Source: an uncultured Oscillospiraceae bacterium (GTDB lineage Bacteria > Bacillota > Clostridia > Oscillospirales > Acutalibacteraceae). Taken from it: 8,279 bases of DNA. The notes under the pieces are model-generated. The model was not told where the DNA came from. It did no database searches and saw only the letters and a list, made by a program, of their open reading frames with translations. The first letter of the stretch is position 1. Every line of letters begins with the position of its first letter. The translations under genes were made by a program, and so were the position numbers. Where the stretch lies: contig CAJMBP010000062.1 in assembly GCA_905211675.1 (NCBI GenBank), forward strand, positions 1 to 8,279, read 5' to 3'. Below, piece after piece: positions 1 to 5,145 of this stretch.

Positions 1-87
1 TCCAAGGCTGAAAATTTTTCGGGCACCGCAAGAGTAAGCGGAGTAGCAGCGCGAAAAAAGAAAAGTAACAAAATTCATTTTTTATAA
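1..87 (+). CDS. Possible 3' end of an unidentified gene (partial)
   Basis: Frame 1 is open from the window edge to a TAA at 85-87. It encodes 28 residues ending in a strongly basic tail (ARKKKSNKIHFL). It is followed by a short AT-rich gap and then a tRNA, a normal place for a gene to end. The piece is too short to identify a family. The reverse strand also carries a short open stretch here, starting with an ATG near 78, so the assignment is weak and rests only on the open frame and position. Confidence 0.25.
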   Translation, partial: SKAENFSGTARVSGVAARKKKSNKIHFL

Positions 88-100
88 AACAATTTAATAT

Positions 101-177
101 CGAGATGTGGCTCAGTTTGGTAGAGCGCTGCGTTCGGGACGCAGAGGCCGCAGGTTCGAATCCTGTCATCTCGACCA
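101..177 (+). tRNA. tRNA-Pro (anticodon CGG)
   Basis: A complete cloverleaf can be drawn. The acceptor stem is 101-107 paired with 167-173 (seven pairs), with discriminator A174 and an encoded CCA at 175-177. The D stem is 110-113/123-126. The anticodon stem is 128-132/140-144 around loop TTCGGGA, which places anticodon CGG at 135-137. The T stem is 150-154/162-166 around TTCGAAT. Anticodon CGG reads CCG, so this is a proline isoacceptor. It is a lone tRNA with its own terminator just downstream. Confidence 0.97.
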
Positions 178-179
178 TG

Positions 180-216
180 TCGGAGCAAGCTTTATTTCGC
201 TTGCTCCGATTTTTTT
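180..216 (+). terminator. Intrinsic terminator of the tRNA-Pro gene
   Basis: The perfect stem TCGGAGCAAGC / GCTTGCTCCGA (180-190 with 199-209) has an 8-nt loop and runs into seven T residues at 210-216. It begins three bases after the tRNA CCA, so it ends the tRNA transcript. Confidence 0.92.
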
Positions 217-489
217 GCAAAAAATCAGAACGCGCTCGCTGAGCCTTCACGGCGCTACCAACTTTTTGCGGGTTCAACTCTACCTCAGAATTTTGCTGTG
301 GCATCTTTTTTGCTACCTCTTTACATATTGTGGGTGCAAAATGGATACCCACCCCGAAAGCCCACTAAACATCACGGTTTGGTGGGTTCTTTCGTCTCTA
401 AAAACAACTCAGGAAAAAAGATACCTCAACCACAAAAACAGTGATAGGAGGGATTTGATCTACCGCACCCATTATAATACGAACTTTCA
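217..489. other. Gene-free stretch with small hairpins
   Basis: I find no supported gene here. Open frames on the plus strand run through the tRNA and lack a ribosome binding site. Two nested hairpins are visible: GTGGGT/ACCCAC at 330-335/347-352, and a 10-bp stem at 361-370/377-386 listed separately. A TATAAT at 473-478 has no -35 box at normal spacing and sits only about 12 bases before the next terminator. The stretch could be decayed sequence or a leader for a short RNA. Confidence 0.5.
361..392 (+). terminator. Hairpin, possible weak terminator
   Basis: CCCACTAAAC (361-370) pairs with GTTTGGTGGG (377-386) through nine Watson-Crick pairs and one A-G mismatch, with a 6-nt loop. It is followed by TTCTTT, an interrupted U-tract. 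It could end readthrough from the tRNA or be part of a decayed element. Confidence 0.4.
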
Positions 490-534
490 GGGCAGACTTT
501 ACAGGTTAATTCTCATAGAGTCTGCCCTTTTTTT
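490..534 (+). terminator. Rightward intrinsic terminator with no obvious gene before it
   Basis: The perfect 9-bp stem GGGCAGACT (490-498) / AGTCTGCCC (519-527) has a 20-nt loop and is followed by seven T residues at 528-534. The form is that of a rho-independent terminator on the plus strand. No coding gene lies between it and the tRNA terminator, so either a short RNA ends here or it is left over from a lost gene. Confidence 0.8.
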
Positions 535-551
535 GCCCAAATTATAACAAT

Positions 552-580
552 TTGAAAGGACTGCGTAAAAACAATATCCT
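552..580 (+). promoter_or_regulatory. Candidate promoter for the downstream structured RNA
   Basis: TTGAAA (552-557) and TATCCT (575-580) are separated by 17 bases, a plausible but imperfect sigma-A pair. The alternative is the -10-like TATACA at 652-657, which lacks a good -35 but would start the transcript near 664, just ahead of the folded region. The sequence alone does not choose between them. Confidence 0.3.
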
Positions 581-663
581 TTTCCTCTTTTAAATGAAAG
601 CCTACAAATAAAAAGTTAAGAAGAAAATGAGAAAAATGACAAATATTTTTGTATACAAAAGAG

Positions 664-1001
664 GAGGAAAAAAGAGCATAACAAAAAGGTCGCCGTGAAA
701 CGCCGGCCAAAATTCAATAGCACAGTTTTGCCGGTCAGTCAAAGATAAATAGCTTCGCTACGCCGATGGCGTCCTTGACAGCCTGCCGAAACAGTGCTGT
801 ATGGCAAATAAGGGCGGCAAAGCCACCTCATTCTGAAAACGTATTTTCAGATGTAGATAAATATTCGTTTACAGGAATCGGATGACACCTTGACTGTTTA
901 CCGCGGAGTGACCTTGTATAACGCAGATAATATCAAAGCCCGGTCCTGTACTTTGAACAAAGAAACAGCAGAGGACAAGTCCCTCTGCTGTTGTTTTTTT
1001 T
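664..1001 (+). ncRNA. Putative structured non-coding RNA of about 300-340 nt, unassigned family
   Basis: There is no coding frame with a ribosome binding site, yet the stretch is packed with complementary segments and ends in a strong terminator. Helices I can draw are 688-692/704-708 with 694-695/701-702 (loop TGAAA); 719-723/794-798 extended by 725-730/787-792; 738-742/775-779 enclosing two hairpins (750-753/757-760 and 761-764/768-771) as a three-way junction; 811-813/826-828 with 816-818/822-824; 833-839/844-850 with loop CGTA; and 910-913/942-945. Segment 703-712 can also pair with 726-734, which competes with two of these helices or turns 719-723/794-798 into a pseudoknot. The 5' end is uncertain. 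I cannot match it to tmRNA, RNase P RNA, SRP RNA, T-box or any riboswitch I know. Size and lineage would suit an abundant clostridial structured RNA such as the raiA class, but that is only a candidate to test. Confidence 0.6.
964..1001 (+). terminator. Strong terminator of the structured RNA, possibly bidirectional
   Basis: The perfect 11-bp stem AACAGCAGAGG (964-974) / CCTCTGCTGTT (982-992) has a 7-nt loop and is followed by G and eight T residues (994-1001). It lies 13 bases beyond the clpB stop codon. Read leftward, the stem is followed by TTTCTTTG, so it may also end the clpB transcript, though less efficiently. Confidence 0.9.
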
Positions 1002-1014
1002 GCAGGAATACCGT

Positions 1015-3597
1015 TTATGACCTGCAAACAAGCTCTCCGTTTTCTACATCCACCTTAAGTGTGGTGCCTACATTGATATCGCCTTCTAAAACAGTGCGCG
1101 CGATAAGCGTTTCCACGCTTGACTGCAGATAACGGCGGAGCGGTCTTGCACCGTAAAGCGGGTCAAATCCGCGGTCTATTATAAGCTTCTTCGCCTCAGG
1201 AGTTATGTCGAGATTAAGCGAGCGGTCCGCAAGACGGGCACGCAGCGATCTGGTCATAATATCGATTATTCCCGTAAGATTCTCTTTTGTGAGCGGACGG
1301 AACATTATTATTTCGTCCAGACGGTTGAGAAATTCAGGTCTGAAAGAACGATGCAGTTCGTCCATTACCGAAGCTTTTGCCTGCTCGGAAATATTGCCGT
1401 CGCTTTCAATACCGTCCAGCAGATACTGACTTCCGAGATTTGAGGTCAAAATAATGATGGTGTTTTTAAAATCTACCGTGCGTCCCTGAGAATCGGTTAT
1501 TCTGCCGTCGTCAAGAATTTGCAGTAATATATTGAAAACATCGGGATGAGCCTTTTCAATCTCATCAAACAGCACCACGCTGTACGGCTTACGGCGTACA
1601 GCTTCGGTCAGCTGACCTCCCTCGTCATATCCAACATATCCCGGAGGCGCTCCTATAAGGCGGGACACCGAAAACTTTTCCATATATTCGGTCATATCAA
1701 TACGGACGATATTGTGCTCGTCGTCAAACAGGCACTCTGCAAGCGATTTTGCAAGCTCTGTTTTGCCGACGCCCGTCGGTCCCAAGAACAAAAACGAGCC
1801 TATAGGACGGTTTGGGTCCGAAATTCCCGCACGGGAGCGGAGAATAGCCTCGGTAACCTTTTGCACGGCCTCGTCCTGACCGACAATCCGTTTATGCAGA
1901 TAGCTGTCCAGATGCAACAGTTTTTCCCTTTCGCCTTCCATCAATCTGGCGACAGGGATTCCCGTCCAGCGAGCTACTATGCTTGAAATTTCCTCTTCGG
2001 TTACGGTATCATGAACCATAGTGTTTTGCTTGGATTCCTCCGAAGCCTTTTCAGCCTCTTCAAGCTGTTTTTCGAGCGCAGGCAAATCGGAATAACGGAG
2101 CTTTGCCGCCTTTTCGTATTCATAATTCCGCTGTGCGTTTTCAATATCGGCATTCAGCTGCTCGATACGGGCTTTAAGCTCCTTAACGCTGTCAACAGCC
2201 TTTTTCTCGGTTTCCCAAAGCGCCTTTTTCGCGTTATAGCTTTCTTTAAGGTTAGCCAGCTCTTCACGCAACTTTTCAAGCCTTTCTCGGCTTAACTGAT
2301 CCTCTTCCTTTTTAAGCGCCATTTCTTCAATTTCCAACTGCATTATTTTACGGCGCACGCCGTCAAGCTCCTCAGGCATGGAATCTATTTCCGTGCGGAC
2401 TTGTGCGCAGGCTTCATCCACAAGGTCGATGGCCTTATCGGGCAGGAAACGGTCGCTTATATATCTGTCCGATAAGGTTGCGGCGGCAACAAGCGCATTA
2501 TCGTGAATACGCACACCGTGGTAGACCTCATAACGCTCTTTTAAGCCTCTGAGTATTGAAATGGTGTCCTCCACCGTAGGCTCGTCAACCTGAACGGGTT
2601 GAAAACGGCGTTCCAGCGCCGCGTCCTTTTCAATATATTTGCGGTATTCGTCAAGGGTTGTAGCTCCTATGCAGTGAAGCTCGCCTCTTGCAAGCATGGG
2701 CTTTAACAGGTTTCCTGCGTCCATACTGCCTTCGGTTTTTCCTGCCCCCACTATCGTGTGCAGCTCATCGATAAACAGCAGTATTTTGCCCTCGCTGCGG
2801 CGGATTTCCTCTAATACCGCTTTTAGTCTTTCTTCAAATTCGCCGCGGTATTTGGCTCCTGCTATCAAAGCGCCCATATCCAGAGAAAAGATGGTTTTAT
2901 CCTTCAGTCCGTCAGGTACATCTCCACGGACTATACGCTGTGCCAAGCCTTCGGCTATCGCAGTTTTTCCTACACCCGGCTCGCCTATCAGAACAGGGTT
3001 GTTTTTGGTCTTTCGCGACAGTATGCGAATAACATTGCGTATCTCCGAATCCCTGCCTATAACAGGGTCTAATTCATTTTTTCTCGCTCTCTCTACCAAA
3101 TCGGTACCGTATTTACCGAGCGCGTCATAGGTGCCTTCCGGATTATCTCCAGTAACCGGAGAGCTTTTTACCTTGGAAAGCTCTTTTATAAAGGCGCTCT
3201 TTGTTATTCCGTGGTCCGATAAAATCTTTTTAACGGCAGGTGTCGCAGCGGAGAATATGCCGAGCATCAGGTGCTCAACCGAAACATACTCGTCGCCCAT
3301 TGACTTTGCCTGCTTTTGAGCCTCGTTTATCACGCGCTCGGCTTCTTTGGAAAGATATATTTCACTTTCGTTTCCTACTGTAGGCAACTGTGAAATTGCG
3401 GTATCAAGCTCTGACAGTATTGCGTTACTGTCTGTCTGCATTTTGCCGAGCAGAGACGGAATAAGTCCTCCGTCCTGGTCAATAAGGGCATACAGTAAAT
3501 GTTCGGGCATTATGGTGGGATTACGGTTTTCCTTTGCCATAGCCTGAGAGGTTTGTATTGCCTCTAAGCTTTTTTGTGTAAATTGTTGTGAATTCAT
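1015..3597 (-). CDS. clpB: ATP-dependent protein disaggregase ClpB (Hsp100)
   Basis: This cytoplasmic AAA+ chaperone normally acts with DnaK/DnaJ/GrpE to pull polypeptides out of aggregates. The 860-residue length is typical (E. coli ClpB is 857). In order it shows a Clp N-domain (about 1-145) and a first AAA module with Walker A GEPGVGKT (205-212), pore loop KYRG (249-252), Walker B FIDE (275-278) and the LERR arginine-finger pair (330-331). A long charged coiled-coil middle domain (about 400-525) follows; it separates ClpB from ClpC and ClpA. The second AAA module has Walker A GPTGVGKT (606-613), pore loop GYVG (653-656), Walker B LFDE (676-679) and sensor-2 GARPLRR (816-822). All catalytic residues are intact. 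The start is set at ATG 3597 because AGGAGGG lies 8 nt upstream; an in-frame ATG nine codons earlier (3624) has no such site. It is the second gene of an operon, 33 nt after the ribbon-helix-helix gene. Confidence 0.97.
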   Translation of the reverse strand: MNSQQFTQKSLEAIQTSQAMAKENRNPTIMPEHLLYALIDQDGGLIPSLLGKMQTDSNAILSELDTAISQLPTVGNESEIYLSKEAERVINEAQKQAKSMGDEYVSVEHLMLGIFSAATPAVKKILSDHGITKSAFIKELSKVKSSPVTGDNPEGTYDALGKYGTDLVERARKNELDPVIGRDSEIRNVIRILSRKTKNNPVLIGEPGVGKTAIAEGLAQRIVRGDVPDGLKDKTIFSLDMGALIAGAKYRGEFEERLKAVLEEIRRSEGKILLFIDELHTIVGAGKTEGSMDAGNLLKPMLARGELHCIGATTLDEYRKYIEKDAALERRFQPVQVDEPTVEDTISILRGLKERYEVYHGVRIHDNALVAAATLSDRYISDRFLPDKAIDLVDEACAQVRTEIDSMPEELDGVRRKIMQLEIEEMALKKEEDQLSRERLEKLREELANLKESYNAKKALWETEKKAVDSVKELKARIEQLNADIENAQRNYEYEKAAKLRYSDLPALEKQLEEAEKASEESKQNTMVHDTVTEEEISSIVARWTGIPVARLMEGEREKLLHLDSYLHKRIVGQDEAVQKVTEAILRSRAGISDPNRPIGSFLFLGPTGVGKTELAKSLAECLFDDEHNIVRIDMTEYMEKFSVSRLIGAPPGYVGYDEGGQLTEAVRRKPYSVVLFDEIEKAHPDVFNILLQILDDGRITDSQGRTVDFKNTIIILTSNLGSQYLLDGIESDGNISEQAKASVMDELHRSFRPEFLNRLDEIIMFRPLTKENLTGIIDIMTRSLRARLADRSLNLDITPEAKKLIIDRGFDPLYGARPLRRYLQSSVETLIARTVLEGDINVGTTLKVDVENGELVCRS

Positions 3598-3605
3598 AAA
3601 ACAAT

Positions 3606-3612
3606 CCCTCCT
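3606..3612 (-). promoter_or_regulatory. Ribosome binding site that fixes the clpB start
   Basis: Read leftward the sequence is AGGAGGG, followed by 8 nt and then ATG at 3597. It lies inside the longer in-frame reading that starts at 3624, so the shorter protein is the better call. Confidence 0.85.
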
Positions 3613-3630
3613 GTATTCGTTCATTTGTTT

Positions 3631-4278
3631 TTAAATAAGGATATCTGTATTCATTAAATAATTATAATATGAGATTTCTACGCTTCTTGAGTCCGCCCTT
3701 CCGCAAAGGTAATCCTTCATTTGTTTGTCAAAAAGCTTTATATAGCCCGAAATTGCTTGTGCGAGCTCTTCGGGTGAGCAGTCCCGTCCGGGGACCGAAA
3801 TACTTCGCACAAATTTACCGTCGTACAATGCATATTCTGTCTTCGTTCCTGAAGTAATGGGCAAATGCGCGTCCTCAATACGCTTCCACAGGCGGAAGAA
3901 ATCGGTCATATCCCTTATAAGCGACTGAGATTGAGTACGGAATATAACGCTCAGACTGCCTATAGAATCGGACCCTGAACCGTAAAGCTCAACCTCGTAT
4001 TTAATGGTCGGGCGGTATTTATACTCCAAGGAGCTTTTAAGAGACATACTCTGCGAATTGGGCGCAAAAAAAGGTATAATCTCATTTGACGGCATCATAA
4101 GCTGTTCTATTGCCGTAAACACATCGCTTATGCGCCGTTCAGGGGTAGTGTAGTTCACATATTCGGCTAAAATCTGATTTACGAGATTAGAGCGTGACGT
4201 CCCCGATTTATGCGCCAGCATATCAATTTCCCTCACCACATTTTCATTAAGCATTAAACTGTATAATGTTTTTCCCAA
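3631..4278 (-). CDS. Ribbon-helix-helix DNA-binding protein with an unknown C-terminal domain
   Basis: The protein has 215 residues. Residues 3-45 fit the ribbon-helix-helix (CopG/Arc/MetJ-like) pattern: a beta strand (TLYSLMLNENVVREID), a helix, the turn SGTSRSN, and a second helix (LVNQILAEYV). Such folds bind DNA as dimers through the strand. The remaining 170 or so residues, with alternating beta-like stretches (91-115) and amphipathic helices (117-137, 169-190), match no domain I recognise and could be a sensing or oligomerisation module. The start is TTG at 4278: the strand needs these residues, an in-frame TGA blocks any earlier start, and GAAGGA lies 10 nt upstream. The next downstream ATG would cut the strand. 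It is the first gene before clpB, 33 nt apart, under a strong promoter. A role as autoregulator of the clpB operon is inferred from position; it could also act elsewhere. Confidence 0.85.
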   Translation of the reverse strand: MGKTLYSLMLNENVVREIDMLAHKSGTSRSNLVNQILAEYVNYTTPERRISDVFTAIEQLMMPSNEIIPFFAPNSQSMSLKSSLEYKYRPTIKYEVELYGSGSDSIGSLSVIFRTQSQSLIRDMTDFFRLWKRIEDAHLPITSGTKTEYALYDGKFVRSISVPGRDCSPEELAQAISGYIKLFDKQMKDYLCGRADSRSVEISYYNYLMNTDILI

Positions 4279-4288
4279 AACACATCAT

Positions 4289-4294
4289 TCCTTC
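4289..4294 (-). promoter_or_regulatory. Ribosome binding site for the TTG-started regulator gene
   Basis: GAAGGA, read leftward, stands 10 nt before the TTG at 4278. Two ATG triplets in between (4288 and 4285) are out of frame with the protein, which supports the non-ATG start. Confidence 0.55.
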
Positions 4295-4311
4295 TCTTTT
4301 TAAGCGCTATT

Positions 4312-4355
4312 TGTAATGTCGGTTTTAATATTTAATCTGTATTTTATACATTACA
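4312..4355. promoter_or_regulatory. Inverted repeat across the start region of the clpB operon (candidate operator)
   Basis: TGTAATGT (4312-4319) and ACATTACA (4348-4355) are exact reverse complements with centres 36 bp apart. The right arm covers the predicted transcription start (about 4354) and the left arm lies in the 5' leader. A further TTACA half-site is at 4408-4412, upstream of the -35 box. Paired short sites fit a ribbon-helix-helix operator, and the encoded regulator is adjacent. Alternatively the arms could pair in the leader RNA as a stem with a 28-nt loop. Confidence 0.45.
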
Positions 4356-4360
4356 CTTAT

Positions 4361-4388
4361 ATTATAATACCAAAAATATATTTGTCAA
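4361..4388 (-). promoter_or_regulatory. Promoter of the regulator-clpB operon
   Basis: Read leftward, TTGACA (4388-4383) and TATAAT (4366-4361) match both consensus hexamers exactly, with a 16-nt spacer in very AT-rich DNA. Transcription would begin near 4354, giving a leader of about 75 nt before the TTG. I see no CIRCE inverted repeat and no CtsR heptad repeat nearby, so the usual Gram-positive heat-shock repressors are not indicated. Confidence 0.88.
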
Positions 4389-4633
4389 GTATTTTATATA
4401 ATTTTCCTTACAAATTATATAAAAATTTATTAAAAAATCAGCTTGTCAGTATGGTGCGCATACAAAATGCTGAAACGCTTTTTTATTCTGTCTGGCACAA
4501 ATTTTGACTTGAATAAGACGCTGTTCAGAGTTATAACGACCGTATAAAAAACGTCCCTCGCACGGGAGCGAGAGGCGGACGGCTTTGATATTTATTTTCG
4601 AATTACTTATCAATGATATTTGTTTAAAACGTT
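4389..4633. other. AT-rich gene-free region between the clpB promoter and the recombinase remnant
   Basis: No gene is supported here. The half next to the promoter (4389-4440) is almost entirely A and T and may act as an upstream promoter element. The rest holds a leftward terminator-like hairpin (listed separately) and the left border of the recombinase fragment. The missing N-terminal part of the recombinase is not recognisable in this stretch in any frame I read. Confidence 0.5.
4546..4581 (-). terminator. Leftward intrinsic terminator-like hairpin
   Basis: CGTCC (4552-4556) and CTCGC (4557-4561) pair with GGACG (4577-4581) and GCGAG (4568-4572). There is a 4-nt one-sided bulge (AGGC) and a 6-nt loop. 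Read leftward, the stem ends in six T residues (4551-4546). No leftward gene lies between it and the M20 peptidase gene, so it may be the distal terminator of that operon or a relic. Confidence 0.65.
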
Positions 4634-5071
4634 GTGTCGGTTGTGAAAAGGGAAAACGATAAATCTTACACCGAAAAGACAAATGTATGGTATAAAGCTC
4701 GGTTTGCTCGAATCATAGATAACGCCAAATATACAGGCTCGAATGAATACGATGCCATAATTGATGAGGAAACTTTTGAATCCGCAGTCAGCACCAAAAC
4801 AGCAAGGAGACAAACACGGTCAAAAAGGAATGCGATGGCATTGCAATCCTGCGAAACCGAATCAGGTGCGAAAACTGTGGCTCACCAGGCGAAGCAATCG
4901 GACCAAACGGAGCCACCGATGAAATTGACCTACTGCAAAGAAATAATCTCACAACGCAAAATTGACAGCAACACCTATGACGATGCGATAGTACGGCAGA
5001 TGATAGAATGTATTGAAGTAGTCAAAGATGGTGTGCTGCTAATACATTTAGGCGGCGGATATGAAATTTAG
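4634..5071 (+). pseudogene. C-terminal remnant of a large serine site-specific recombinase
   Basis: The 145 open codons contain the segment typical of the recombinase domain of large serine recombinases from mobile elements: VWYKARFARIIDNAKYTG followed by AIIDEETFESA (residues 18-51). They end with the family-type tail VRQMIECIEVVKDGVLLIHLGGGYEI (120-145). The N-terminal resolvase domain with its catalytic serine is absent, and an in-frame TAA stands at 4625-4627. The GTG at 4634 has no ribosome binding site. The part between about 52 and 105 (RRQTRSKRNAMALQ...) does not resemble a normal zinc-ribbon and coiled-coil section and may be decayed or internally deleted. It therefore cannot recombine DNA and is best read as a scar of an integrative or transposable element. 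A small expressed protein is possible but unsupported. Confidence 0.75.
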
Positions 5072-5101
5072 GAACTCCTATAAACAATAATATATAACCG
5101 G

Positions 5102-5138
5102 GGGCTGTCGCAAGTGAGAGAAATCACGGCGGCAGCCC
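5102..5138. terminator. Long hairpin between convergent units, possible end of the M20 operon
   Basis: GGGCTGTCGC (5102-5111) pairs with G-CGGCAGCCC (5129-5138) through ten pairs including one G-T. A second 4-bp helix, GTGA/TCAC (5114-5117/5124-5127), sits in the loop. It lies 8 bases past the M20 stop codon. Neither side carries a clean T-run; leftward the next bases are CCGGTTATATATT. It may stabilise the 3' end or pause polymerase, with termination completed at 4546-4581. Confidence 0.5.
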
Positions 5139-5145
5139 TAAATAT

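Noticed and set aside
101..177. tRNA-Pro as an attachment site for the recombinase element
   Set aside because: No second copy of the tRNA 3' end is present in the window, the recombinase fragment is over 4 kb away, and large serine recombinases do not usually target tRNA genes.
455..478. Promoter TTGATC ... TATAAT
   Set aside because: The spacing is only 12 nt, and the predicted transcript would begin at the edge of the terminator at 490-534.
107..547. Long plus-strand open frame beginning inside the tRNA
   Set aside because: It starts within the tRNA-Pro gene, runs through two terminators, has no ribosome binding site and no protein-like composition.
513..710. Minus-strand open frame of 65 codons
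   Set aside because: It overlaps the terminator at 490-534 and the A-rich leader of the structured RNA, and has low-complexity Phe/Lys composition with no convincing start signal.
803..827. Resemblance to a c-di-GMP-I (GEMM) riboswitch core (GGCAAA ... GGCAAAGCCACC)
   Set aside because: The P2 hairpin that should separate the two conserved blocks is missing (only a few bases lie between them), and the downstream P3 pairing and the conserved GGCCUAA-like block are absent. No same-strand gene follows.
870..945. T-box leader suggested by TTTACCGCGGAGTGACC
   Set aside because: The conserved AGGGUGGNACCGCG antiterminator bulge is not reproduced, and the next gene is on the other strand.
890..1132. 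Plus-strand open frame across the structured RNA terminator into clpB
   Set aside because: It reads through an 11-bp terminator and into the antisense of clpB; it is a chance frame.
1205..3547. Several plus-strand open frames opposite clpB
   Set aside because: All lie on the complement of an intact, well-matched clpB coding sequence and are codon-bias shadows without their own signals.
4279..4440. CIRCE or CtsR heat-shock operator before the clpB operon
   Set aside because: Neither the TTAGCACTC-N9-GAGTGCTAA repeat nor tandem GGTCAAA heptads occur here.
4446..4813. Minus-strand open frames of 67-78 codons near the recombinase remnant
   Set aside because: They are antisense to the remnant or cross the hairpin at 4546-4581, and show no family resemblance.
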